Shown here one piece after another: positions 1-5,935 of a stretch of 6,029 nucleotides of DNA. This DNA comes from an uncultured Oscillospiraceae bacterium (lineage in GTDB: Bacteria > Bacillota > Clostridia > UBA1381): contig CAMNAT010000146.1 in assembly GCA_946531785.1 (NCBI GenBank), positions 1 to 6,029 of the forward strand, given 5' to 3'. The notes beneath the pieces were generated by a model. The model ran no database searches. It had not been told where the DNA came from and saw only the letters and a list, made by a program, of their open reading frames with translations. The first letter of the stretch is position 1, and the number at the start of each line of letters is the position of its first letter. The translations under genes were made by a program, and so were the position numbers.

Positions 1-40
1 AAAAGCGGCTCCGTTAATTCAAGTCCTTCCTCCGCACCCA
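1..40 (+). pseudogene. tRNA 3'-end-like relic (T-loop, acceptor strand and CCA)
   Basis: Positions 18-24 read TTCAAGT, a perfect T-loop. They are followed by CCTTC (25-29), a possible 7-base acceptor strand CTCCGCA (30-36), one base and CCA (38-40). A strong terminator follows at once, as after a tRNA gene. However, the 5' T-stem (13-17, GTTAA) pairs with CCTTC at only one of five positions; GAAGG would be expected. It is therefore a decayed or rearranged tRNA 3' end, or a chance likeness, rather than a working tRNA. Anything 5' of position 1 is outside the window. Confidence 0.35.
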
Positions 41-47
41 AAAAGTT

Positions 48-75
48 CCGCTCGCAAGTGTGCGAGCGGTTTTTT
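48..75 (+). terminator. Strong bidirectional factor-independent terminator
   Basis: A perfect 9-bp GC-rich stem (CCGCTCGCA at 48-56 with TGCGAGCGG at 61-69) encloses a 4-base loop and is followed by six T (70-75). On the minus strand the same stem is followed by AAC and then five T (plus-strand A at 40-44). It can therefore end the leftward operon as well as rightward transcription entering from the left edge. Confidence 0.9.
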
Positions 76-94
76 GTGCTTTAGCATAAATCGT

Positions 95-134
95 AAAAGG
101 GCGCGTACAGGTTCAAGTCCTTCCATCATGCCTT
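95..134 (+). pseudogene. Second tRNA T-arm-like relic
   Basis: The 13 bases TTCAAGTCCTTCC (112-124) repeat exactly those at 18-30. In both copies AAAAG lies 12 bases upstream (1-5 and 95-99), so the two 40-base segments align without gaps. Here the T-stem is partly kept: the last three bases AGG of ACAGG (107-111) pair with the first three, CCT, of CCTTC (119-123). No acceptor strand, CCA or complete cloverleaf can be drawn. I read it as a fragment of a duplicated tRNA 3' end. Confidence 0.3.
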
Positions 135-141
135 TAATAAA

Positions 142-429
142 TCAAACGGAGCTCGTCACATAATATGTTGCGAGATAGTCGGGATCTGTAACTATCTCCC
201 CGGTCGATCTTAGTCTATATTCGCCGGGTGCAGCCATGCTGATCGCTGACATGTCAGGCGGAAGATCAAAGATATCATTATCTGACTTCTTCACCTCTAT
301 ATTCTCATCATCTGCCCGGATCACCTTCCCCCACAGCTGCTTCTGCTCAACAAATTTGTTATCAGCCGAAAAATAGGTCAGTCCTACTAAGATCGTCTTA
401 CCCAATAATTCATCAAATGATTCTATCAT
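142..429 (-). CDS. Small conserved protein of unknown function (95 aa)
   Basis: Small, soluble, acidic protein with no signal peptide or membrane segment. The pattern GKTILVGLTY near the N-terminus, then LPPD, then PGEYRLRSTGE and DPDYL towards the C-terminus is what I recall from a widespread family of about 90-100 residues in Firmicutes and other bacteria. That family has no established biochemical role. I prefer the ATG at 427-429. A GTG at 436-438 lies in frame three codons upstream, but the GGAG ribosome site (440-443) is only one base from that GTG and ten from the ATG. The gene is last in a leftward row after the reductase, separated by 56 bases holding a perfect hairpin, so it may be translated or transcribed independently. 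The bidirectional terminator at 48-75 probably ends its mRNA. Function is not assigned. Confidence 0.8.
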   Translation of the reverse strand: MIESFDELLGKTILVGLTYFSADNKFVEQKQLWGKVIRADDENIEVKKSDNDIFDLPPDMSAISMAAPGEYRLRSTGEIVTDPDYLATYYVTSSV

Positions 430-454
430 ATTTATCACGCTCCAAATTTTTTCA

Positions 455-484
455 ATAATGGAGCTACGTGTGCAGCTCCATTAT
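455..484 (-). promoter_or_regulatory. Leader hairpin of the small conserved gene, 3' arm complementary to its ribosome site
   Basis: A perfect 11-bp inverted repeat (455-465 with 474-484, 8-base loop) starts one base past the reductase stop codon. On the minus strand it is followed by TGAAAAAATT, not a T run, so it is not a typical terminator. Its 3' arm in the leftward mRNA contains GCTCCA. This is complementary over six bases to the TGGAGC that forms the ribosome site at 439-444. Two exclusive pairings are therefore possible: arm with arm, leaving the site free, or 3' arm with the site, blocking it. The pairings are visible; the regulatory role is inference. Confidence 0.5.
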
Positions 485-488
485 ATCA
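480..488 (-). promoter_or_regulatory. Possible internal extended -10 promoter
   Basis: On the minus strand TGATATAAT forms an extended -10 element (TGn then TATAAT at 485-480) overlapping the reductase stop codon. No good -35 box is seen at the usual distance. A transcript from here would begin near 473, inside the hairpin loop, and would carry only the 3' arm. This is weak and may be chance. Confidence 0.25.
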
Positions 489-1598
489 GTCGAGCTCCCG
501 GGATATATCCTCGAGGAATTTCTTTACCGGGATCGTCTGCGGACAATGCTTTTCACATCTGCCGCACTTTATGCAGTCTCCGGCTTTCCCTCTGCCGCGC
601 GTCACCTTTTCATATTCCGCAGCGGCGTCATAGCTGCCCTTTTTATCCTCGCGCTTCATGCTGTTATATACCGAGAAGCAGCCGGGGATATTTATCTTTT
701 TCGGACAGTCGTCCACGCAATAGCGGCAATCGGTACACGGTATGGTGATGTTGTTCCTTATCACCTCCGCCGCGGTCAGGACGATCTTTATCTGCTCATC
801 GGAAAGCGGCGTAAAGTCCTTCATATAGCTTATATTATCTGCGATCTGCTCATCATTGCTCATACCGGAGAGCACCATCACAACATTTTCAAGCGATGCT
901 GCGAACCGTATCGCCCACGATGCTACCGACATATCCGGCGCATAGGACTTGAACATTCTCTCCACCGTCTCCGGCACATTCACGAGCGAGCCGCCCTTTA
1001 CCGGCTCCATAACCAGCACCGGCTTGCCGTGCTTTACAGCGGTTTCATAGCACAGGCGCGACTGCACCTTTTCGCTCTCCCAGTCGAGATAGTTTATCTG
1101 CAGCTGCACATACTCCATCTCCGGATGCGCGGTGAGAATCTCGTCAAGCACCTCTGCCTTGTCATGGAACGAAAAGCCTATATGCTTTACCTTGCCGTCC
1201 GCCTTCAGCTTATTCACAAAGTCAAAGGCGTGCATTTTCTCAGCGCGTGCAAAGCTCTCTTTGTCGAGCGCATGGATCAGATATATATCGATATAGTCAA
1301 CTCCAAGCGTATTCAGCTGCTTTTCAAAGAAGCCCGGGATATCCTTCTCGTCCTTTATCATAAATAGGGACAGCTTATCGGTTATCGTATAAGCATCACG
1401 CGGATAACGCTTTGCGACCGCCTCTCTGAACACACCCTCGCTCTGCCCTGAATGATAGGGTGCGGCGGTATCAAAGTAGGTAAAGCCGTTCTTTATGAAT
1501 TCATCTGCCATTTTTGCGGCTGCATCTATCTTTACCGGACTGCTTGCATCCGTGCCCTCGCGCGGGAGGCGCATAAGACCAAAGCCTAATTTTTTCAT
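486..1598 (-). CDS. Aldo/keto reductase with C-terminal double 4Fe-4S ferredoxin domain
   Basis: Cytosolic oxidoreductase of 370 residues. Residues about 1-260 are an aldo/keto reductase barrel (PF00248 type) beginning KKLGFGLMRLP. The expected catalytic tetrad is present: D43 in FDTA, Y48 in PYHSG, K75 in TDKL and H109 in YLIHALD. The C-terminus adds two CxxCxxCxxxCP clusters (C288, 291, 294, 298 and C342, 345, 348, 352), enough for two 4Fe-4S centres. This is a known clostridial architecture; such enzymes probably couple carbonyl/alcohol chemistry to ferredoxin-like electron transfer, but the substrate cannot be read from sequence. Start choice: ATGs lie at 1611, 1602 and 1596. The GAGG at 1608-1611 suits the last one (nine-base spacing) and precludes the first. 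It lies 15 bases downstream of the STAS-kinase stop, so the two are almost surely co-transcribed. Confidence 0.93.
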   Translation of the reverse strand: MKKLGFGLMRLPREGTDASSPVKIDAAAKMADEFIKNGFTYFDTAAPYHSGQSEGVFREAVAKRYPRDAYTITDKLSLFMIKDEKDIPGFFEKQLNTLGVDYIDIYLIHALDKESFARAEKMHAFDFVNKLKADGKVKHIGFSFHDKAEVLDEILTAHPEMEYVQLQINYLDWESEKVQSRLCYETAVKHGKPVLVMEPVKGGSLVNVPETVERMFKSYAPDMSVASWAIRFAASLENVVMVLSGMSNDEQIADNISYMKDFTPLSDEQIKIVLTAAEVIRNNITIPCTDCRYCVDDCPKKINIPGCFSVYNSMKREDKKGSYDAAAEYEKVTRGRGKAGDCIKCGRCEKHCPQTIPVKKFLEDISRELD

Positions 1599-1613
1599 AT
1601 TCATATACCTCAT

Positions 1614-2816
1614 TTACAGTACAGGCATTTCCTTCAGGAAATCCATATTCTTCATCGCCTGCTCCAGCATCGGGAAGGTCGTGCGGCGATCGTTTTCTAT
1701 CACCCTGCTTCTCAATTCGGGATCCATAGGTCGTACTATACTGTGTGTGAACTTTCTGAAATTCATGTAAGGCAGAAGCAGCTTGTTATACTCTTCAAGC
1801 TTTGCGTCGTCATTGGTGTTGAAATAGCGACGCATCGTTCTGTCCCAAACATGATAGCTCACATCATCACTCAGATGCAGGAATGCCGCTTTCGCTTCCG
1901 GTGTACTGAACTTCGGCAGGAAATAATATGAAAGGAGCATGCCGCCAAGCTCTATTACCGGATGACCCACGCAAATATCATCCATATCTATGAGTATCAG
2001 CTCGCCGTCCTGCACCATGATATTGTGCGTATGGAAATCACCATGAACAATAGTGTTGCGCTCAGGTATGCTGTGTAAGAATCTCTGCAGCAGATCATAC
2101 TCCGCATCTGTAACATACTGCTTGCCATACTCAAGTATTTCCCCAAGTACATCGTTCATCTTCGGGAAGCTGCCCGGCTCCGCCTCTGTCGTGTGGAGCT
2201 GGATGAGCAGATCAAGATATTTATCGATATACTCCTCTCTGTGCTCCTCATCCTCCATGATGACATCCGAAAGCGGCTTTGCGTGGAGCAGCTCGAACAA
2301 AGTGCCGTAGCCTTCCTCACATTTTACCGTTTCATAGGATATCGCGGTCGGGATGCCGAGGATGAACGCTGTCCTTGCGTACTCCCTGCCCCTTTCTATT
2401 TCGGCTACATCCTTTATATTATAGAACGACTTTATCATTGTATCGCGGTCAAGACGGTACACATTTCCGTTTCCGCCTCTGCCGATAAGCTCCAGACCCT
2501 CGGTCGATACGAACCGCATCGCCTTTTTCACATCAAACAGCTGCGAAAAACCTGTCATGTCAAAGATATCATATACCTCCGGCGAAACATTTATAATGCT
2601 TACCTTCTGCTTCTCTCCCTTTTGCAGGCGCATCAGAACGCGCAGACCGGCTGAAGATATATATGTCAGCTTTTCCGCATCTATATTGATCCTCTCATGC
2701 GGATTCTCTGCTGCCAGCTTCTGCACCGCCGCATCCGCCTCCGCGGAATTGGTGGATTCTATCCTCCCGCTGAATGTAAGCTCCAGAATATTTCCGTTAA
2801 GCCTTCCCTCTATCAT
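1614..2816 (-). CDS. STAS domain fused to APH-type kinase/phosphotransferase
   Basis: Two-domain soluble protein of 400 residues. Residues 1-100 resemble a STAS/anti-anti-sigma domain (SpoIIAA/RsbV type): the segment YISSAGLRVL (52-61) aligns with the phosphorylated serine region, giving S55 as the likely equivalent. Residues 105-400 are an aminoglycoside-phosphotransferase-like kinase fold (PF01636 type). They show a glycine-rich loop GRGGNGNVY (112-120), a candidate ATP lysine K129, a catalytic HGDFHTHN (258-265) with D260 and N265, and a metal-binding D277 in LIDMDD. All core kinase residues seem intact, so activity is likely. Whether it phosphorylates a protein, its own STAS serine or a small molecule is unknown. 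There is no evidence for drug resistance beyond fold similarity. GGAGG lies eight bases before the ATG and abuts the stop codon of the upstream phosphatase gene, suggesting translational coupling. Confidence 0.88.
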   Translation of the reverse strand: MIEGRLNGNILELTFSGRIESTNSAEADAAVQKLAAENPHERINIDAEKLTYISSAGLRVLMRLQKGEKQKVSIINVSPEVYDIFDMTGFSQLFDVKKAMRFVSTEGLELIGRGGNGNVYRLDRDTMIKSFYNIKDVAEIERGREYARTAFILGIPTAISYETVKCEEGYGTLFELLHAKPLSDVIMEDEEHREEYIDKYLDLLIQLHTTEAEPGSFPKMNDVLGEILEYGKQYVTDAEYDLLQRFLHSIPERNTIVHGDFHTHNIMVQDGELILIDMDDICVGHPVIELGGMLLSYYFLPKFSTPEAKAAFLHLSDDVSYHVWDRTMRRYFNTNDDAKLEEYNKLLLPYMNFRKFTHSIVRPMDPELRSRVIENDRRTTFPMLEQAMKNMDFLKEMPVL

Positions 2817-2829
2817 TTTCTTTTCCTCC

Positions 2830-3654
2830 CTATATCAGATATTTTTCTTTCAATTCTTCTATCTCGCTGTCAGTTATATGCAGCGCATTATTTATATAGC
2901 CCATTACCGAGCCGTATTTACTATCCATAAAATCAATGGCTTTTTCCATGAATCTCCCATTTACGCCGTCAAGTACAACGAGCATATCGTCTAACAGATG
3001 CTTATCCTCAGGCTTCAGTGCAAGGTTAAGAAACATCCGCGTCTGGGCTATCTTGTCCTTATTGAACTCATTGGTGAGCAGGAAGTCCTCCATGCATACT
3101 TCCCTGTCAACACCCAAAGCTGACATAAGCAGCACCGCCGCAAGCCCTGTTCTGTCCTTGCCGCTTGTGCAATGCCAGAGCACTGCTCTGTCCGGTGCCT
3201 CATTAAGTAGCAGCCTGAAAAACTCTTCAAAGCCTTTTTTACCGGCTTCGTTATCCAGAAAGTTTATATACATCTCATCGCTTACTATCTTCAGCTCCAG
3301 CGCAGTCTTGAAGCCCTTTATCGGATCCTTCATCAGGTCTCCCGGATCCATGTCCATCATCTCGCGCTGCTTCCTCAGCTCCATCTCGTTCATGATGCTG
3401 ATGTTATGCCGCTCTGTACCCTCTATCTCAGGATCGGGCTCTGCCGCAGCCTCCGCGCTCATGCGGAAATCTATTATCGTATGCAGTCTGTAATCATTTA
3501 CAAGCTTGTCAATATCCCCCGCCGTTGCATTTGACAGCTTTGCCGTCCTTAAAAGCAACCCGTGCTTTATCCTCCGCCCGTCGCGTGTCCTGTAGCCGCC
3601 AAGCTCGCGCGCGTTGTCTACCATTATCAGTCCTAATGCTCTTTCGTGCTCCAT
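2830..3654 (-). CDS. Tyrosine/serine protein phosphatase (Y_phosphatase3 / MptpB-like)
   Basis: Soluble 274-residue phosphatase. The P-loop HCTSGKDRTG (161-170) is a perfect HCx5R signature with C162 as nucleophile and R168 as phosphate binder. The added Lys-Asp before the Arg is typical of the LipA/MptpB group (PF13350), which accept phosphotyrosine and often phosphoserine/threonine or phosphoinositides. The N-terminal NARELGGYRTRDGR (14-27) and IDFR (61-64) are also family hallmarks. No signal peptide is seen, so it acts in the cytosol. It is the first gene of the leftward operon: a promoter at 3685-3713 and a GGAGAGG ribosome site just before the ATG at 3652-3654 fix the start. An in-frame ATG at residue 11 is less well placed. 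Its immediate neighbour is the STAS-kinase fusion, so kinase and phosphatase are made from one mRNA. Confidence 0.93.
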   Translation of the reverse strand: MEHERALGLIMVDNARELGGYRTRDGRRIKHGLLLRTAKLSNATAGDIDKLVNDYRLHTIIDFRMSAEAAAEPDPEIEGTERHNISIMNEMELRKQREMMDMDPGDLMKDPIKGFKTALELKIVSDEMYINFLDNEAGKKGFEEFFRLLLNEAPDRAVLWHCTSGKDRTGLAAVLLMSALGVDREVCMEDFLLTNEFNKDKIAQTRMFLNLALKPEDKHLLDDMLVVLDGVNGRFMEKAIDFMDSKYGSVMGYINNALHITDSEIEELKEKYLI

Positions 3655-3684
3655 GCTACCTCTCCGTAATTTGTATTAAATACC

Positions 3685-3713
3685 ATTATAGCATATTACG
3701 AATAAAAAGTAAA
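3685..3713 (-). promoter_or_regulatory. Sigma-A-type promoter of the phosphatase operon
   Basis: On the minus strand: TTTACT (3713-3708) as -35, a 17-base spacer, then TATAAT (3690-3685) preceded by TG one base before it, giving an extended -10. The inferred transcript starts near 3678, with a leader of about 24 bases before the phosphatase ATG. Confidence 0.8.
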
Positions 3714-3748
3714 CACATTTTTTTCACATAGTAAAAAAACCGTATCAC

Positions 3749-3777
3749 TTGCATTTGCGGTCACGGTATAGTATAAT
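3749..3777 (+). promoter_or_regulatory. Divergent promoter of the EamA transporter
   Basis: TTGCAT (3749-3754) as a modest -35, a 17-base spacer and a perfect TATAAT (3772-3777). The start would be near 3784, about 25 bases before the transporter start codon. An inverted pair ACCGT (3739-3743) and ACGGT (3763-3767) brackets the -35 and could be an operator, but five bases is short. Confidence 0.65.
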
Positions 3778-3808
3778 TATATATATTTAAAATGCTATGG
3801 AGTAAATG

Positions 3809-4735
3809 ATGAAGCCTGAAATATTATTAAAAAAAGAACCTGTTATAGTTATTCTTGCTATGATATGCTGTCTGCTTTGGGGCAGCGCGTTCCCATGCGT
3901 CAAGATAGGCTACGCGCTGTTTGGCATCGGTTCCGCCGACAGCTTTGCGCAGATACTATTTGCCGGTATACGCTTCCTTTTTGCCGGCGTATTGACGATC
4001 GTTATCGGAAGTATTACAGAAAAAAGTATCCTGCTGCCGCATCGCGGCGCAGGATATAAAATAGTCATACTCGCGCTGTTCCAGACAGTGCTGCAATATA
4101 TTTTCTTCTATCTCGGGCTTGCCCGCACAACGGGCGTAAAGGGCTCGATAATCACCGCGTCCAATGTGTTTATCGCGATACTCATATCAGCCGTTATATT
4201 CCGTATGGAAAGACTTACATGGAAAAAGCTTCTCGGCTGTGCGCTCGGCTTTTCGGGTGTTGTTATCATCAACCTTACCGGCAGCGGGCTTGATCTCAGC
4301 TTTGACCCCTTCGGTGACGGACTGGTCGTGATCTCAGCTACCGCATACGCGTTCGCGTCAGCCTTTATCAAGCTGTTTTCCAAAGATGATGATCCGGTCA
4401 TGCTGAGCGGATATCAGTTCATGCTCGGCGGCGCGGTCATGATCCTTGCCGGACTTGCCGGAGGCGGCAGGATAACCACCATATCAACCGGCGCTATAAT
4501 GATGCTTATATATCTTTCGCTCCTATCAGCAGTCGCGTTCAGCCTCTGGGGCTTGCTGCTTAAATATAATCCGGTCTCCAAGATAACCGTTTACGGATTT
4601 ATGAATCCCGTTTTCGGCGTTATACTTTCATCCGTATTCCTCGCTGAAAGCGGAATGTTTGACACATCAAAAGTTCTTATATCGCTTCTGCTTATAAGCG
4701 CAGGGATCATTATTGTAAATTACCGCAAAAATTAA
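3809..4735 (+). CDS. EamA/DMT-family membrane transporter
   Basis: Integral membrane protein of 308 residues, the usual length for a ten-helix drug/metabolite transporter with two EamA repeats (PF00892). The first repeat spans roughly residues 15-156 and opens with a helix ending in LLWGSAFPCVKIG, a typical first-helix EamA motif. The second runs from about 170 to the end, closing with the hydrophobic VLISLLLISAGIIIVNY. Members export amino acids, nucleobases or other metabolites; the substrate cannot be read here. Start: two adjacent ATGs lie at 3806 and 3809. The GGAG at 3799-3802 is three bases from the first and six from the second, so I prefer 3809. It is a single-gene unit with its own promoter, divergent from the phosphatase operon and convergent with the diguanylate cyclase, whose stop codon overlaps its own. 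Confidence 0.92.
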   Translation: MKPEILLKKEPVIVILAMICCLLWGSAFPCVKIGYALFGIGSADSFAQILFAGIRFLFAGVLTIVIGSITEKSILLPHRGAGYKIVILALFQTVLQYIFFYLGLARTTGVKGSIITASNVFIAILISAVIFRMERLTWKKLLGCALGFSGVVIINLTGSGLDLSFDPFGDGLVVISATAYAFASAFIKLFSKDDDPVMLSGYQFMLGGAVMILAGLAGGGRITTISTGAIMMLIYLSLLSAVAFSLWGLLLKYNPVSKITVYGFMNPVFGVILSSVFLAESGMFDTSKVLISLLLISAGIIIVNYRKN

Positions 4736-5622
4736 GCATGCACATTCGTTGTCTTGTGCATCTCGTCACGCTTGTCCTCATACATGAGCTCATCCGCATC
4801 CGAGATCATATCCCTCAGCTCATGCTCATGGTCTGCGACCTGATGTACATAGCCGACTGAATAATTAATAATGATATTTTTTCCTTCTACATCTATATGC
4901 GGTCTATATGTGTGCAGCTTATCCAGTTTTTCATTGAATTCCGTATCATTAAGATTTGCTGCAATCACGAGGAATTCGTCTCCGCCATAGCGGTATGAGT
5001 TCTCCTTTCCGAAAAGCTCAGTCAGAAGCTTACCGGTATCTTCAAGCACCTGATCGCCTACGATATGACCGTACTTGTCGTTTATCAGCTTGAAGTTATC
5101 TATATCTATCATCATTACATACAAAAGCTTGCCGGTATAGGAACGATAATTGTTTCTGAGCGCAAGACGGTTGCATATCCGAGTAAGGCCGTCGATCTGC
5201 GAAGCCTCGGCAAGCCTTGTGTTATCCGCATGAAGCTGATCTGTAAGACCATGAATAACCTTGAACGCCTTGTCGGTACTGTGCTTCAGCGCGCATACAA
5301 AGATCATATCTACGATAATGCCGATAAGCGAAACTATAACCTTCTGTGTGTTGACCTGATCGAAGGTAACAAAATCATTTCCCTTTGAAAAGAAAAACAG
5401 GGTGTAACCGAACATTATTATTGATGCCGTTATACCGCCCGGATAACCGAAAAGTGAAGATGTTATGACCAATCCGGCAATGAGGATCATATTAGGATTT
5501 GGGATATTGAAGCGATAGACGATAAAGATCAAAGCCGCCATTATTATTACGGTTATAACAAGCTTTGCCCATAGCGGTAACCTAATACTTATAGCCATAT
5601 TCTTTTTATCATGCGTATCCAT
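4732..5622 (-). CDS. Membrane-anchored diguanylate cyclase (GGDEF)
   Basis: Protein of 296 residues that should make c-di-GMP from two GTP. Residues about 19-38, 45-78 and 94-113 are hydrophobic and form an N-terminal membrane sensor region without a recognised ligand domain. A short linker/coiled segment (115-142) leads to the GGDEF domain (143-290), with DGLTRICNR (144-152), metal-site DIDNFK (173-178), NDKYGHIVGD (181-190) and the active-site GGDEF (213-217) intact. The RxxD product-inhibition site expected about five residues before GGDEF is absent (FGKE there), so feedback control of that kind is unlikely. The AAGGAG ribosome site lies 11 bases before the ATG and supports the start. A terminator-like hairpin lies in its leader (5663-5689). 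Its stop codon overlaps that of the convergent transporter gene. Confidence 0.93.
   Translation of the reverse strand: MDTHDKKNMAISIRLPLWAKLVITVIIMAALIFIVYRFNIPNPNMILIAGLVITSSLFGYPGGITASIIMFGYTLFFFSKGNDFVTFDQVNTQKVIVSLIGIIVDMIFVCALKHSTDKAFKVIHGLTDQLHADNTRLAEASQIDGLTRICNRLALRNNYRSYTGKLLYVMMIDIDNFKLINDKYGHIVGDQVLEDTGKLLTELFGKENSYRYGGDEFLVIAANLNDTEFNEKLDKLHTYRPHIDVEGKNIIINYSVGYVHQVADHEHELRDMISDADELMYEDKRDEMHKTTNVHA
4738..4761 (-). terminator. Weak terminator-like hairpin within the last codons of the cyclase gene
   Basis: ATGCACA (4738-4744) pairs with TGTGCAT (4755-4761) across a 10-base loop. On the minus strand the stem is followed by GCTTAATTTTT, which contains the stop codon and a T run. 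The hairpin is thus encoded by the final nine or so codons. It has only seven bp and is probably inefficient. In the plus direction there is no T run, so it would not end transporter mRNA. Confidence 0.4.
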
Positions 5623-5662
5623 TTGTCTGTCTCCTTATTAAATTTGCACGATTTTAATATGT

Positions 5663-5689
5663 AAAAAGGAGTCATAATACTGACTCCTT
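5663..5689 (-). terminator. Leader terminator/attenuator-like hairpin upstream of the cyclase gene
   Basis: A perfect 9-bp stem (AAGGAGTCA and TGACTCCTT on the minus strand, 6-base loop, 5666-5689) is followed by five T (5667-5663, two of them in the stem). It looks like a leftward intrinsic terminator, 44 bases before the cyclase ATG. The ribosome site of the cyclase (5636-5628, AAGGAGACA on minus) is nearly the same as the 5' arm (8 of 9). The 3' arm could therefore pair with either. It may be a plain terminator for upstream transcription or a switchable leader. Confidence 0.65.
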
Positions 5690-5803
5690 GGTTTGAAAAT
5701 ATCATATAACATATCAAAAGAAGAAATCATCATATAATCTCGACTTTACAAATGTTCCATTTTCATGTTCAATATATAAAATACTGGTAAATATTTATAT
5801 ATC
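5690..5803. other. AT-rich intergenic stretch
   Basis: This stretch is strongly AT-rich and has no convincing ORF on either strand. A cyclase promoter reading leftward should lie here or just left of the leader hairpin. Candidates such as TTGAAC with a poor -10, or TATGAT boxes without a good -35, are too weak to call. Confidence 0.4.
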
Positions 5804-5833
5804 AACAACGCACAGCGCATGCTGTGCGTTGTT
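5804..5833 (-). terminator. Perfect 13-bp palindrome, terminator-like
   Basis: AACAACGCACAGC (5804-5816) and its exact complement (5821-5833) enclose GCAT. It lies directly 3' (leftward) of the decayed tRNA-Asn end at 5835-5855, with the same placement as the terminator at 5936-5975 behind the intact tRNA-Asn. It is therefore probably the terminator of a former tRNA copy. The 3' arm ends GTTGTT and is followed by GATATAT, only moderately T-rich. Confidence 0.55.
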
Positions 5834-5834
5834 A

Positions 5835-5855
5835 TTGGCGCTCCCAACTGGCGCT
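5835..5855 (-). pseudogene. tRNA-Asn 3'-end relic (copy B)
   Basis: TTGGCGCTCCCAACTGG (5835-5851) is identical over 17 bases to 5974-5990, the acceptor and T-stem end of the tRNA-Asn. With one inserted base the match continues through GCT. The encoded CCA (minus strand, 5838-5836) is kept, but the rest of the tRNA is lost. Confidence 0.7.
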
Positions 5856-5885
5856 GGTCGCAAGCTGCGCTTGCTGCTCGCGTAT

Positions 5886-5906
5886 GCATCCCAGCTCAAA
5901 CCAGTT
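5886..5906 (-). pseudogene. tRNA-Asn T-arm relic (copy A)
   Basis: GCTCAAACCAGT (5894-5905) matches GCTCGAACCAGT (5991-6002) of the tRNA-Asn at 11 of 12 bases. The preceding GCATCCCA matches its acceptor GCTCCCA with one inserted base, as if the five-base T-stem strand ACTGG had been deleted. Short inverted repeats surround it: 5860-5865 with 5869-5874, and AACCAGT 5899-5905 with 5909-5915. It cannot fold as a tRNA. Confidence 0.5.
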
Positions 5907-5935
5907 TCACTGGTTCTCGCCTGAATTGTCAAGTG

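Noticed and set aside
19..129. A 36-codon minus-strand frame after the small conserved gene
   Set aside because: It crosses the strong terminator and both T-arm relics. Its GLEPV-like start is the usual false peptide produced by reading a tRNA T-arm backwards, and the ribosome site spacing is poor.
468..1367. A 299-codon open frame on the plus strand opposite the aldo/keto reductase gene
   Set aside because: The opposite strand encodes a reductase with all catalytic and iron-sulphur residues. The plus-strand frame has no recognisable domain, no ribosome site at its start and a composition rich in His, Arg, Leu and Tyr typical of antisense frames.
1614..2816. Aminoglycoside resistance gene, from the APH-like kinase motif
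   Set aside because: The fused STAS domain and operon context differ from resistance enzymes. The APH fold is shared by many kinases of other substrates, so no drug target is claimed.
2936..3493. A 185-codon plus-strand frame opposite the phosphatase gene
   Set aside because: Serine-rich antisense shadow of a clearly coding gene; no ribosome site or domain.
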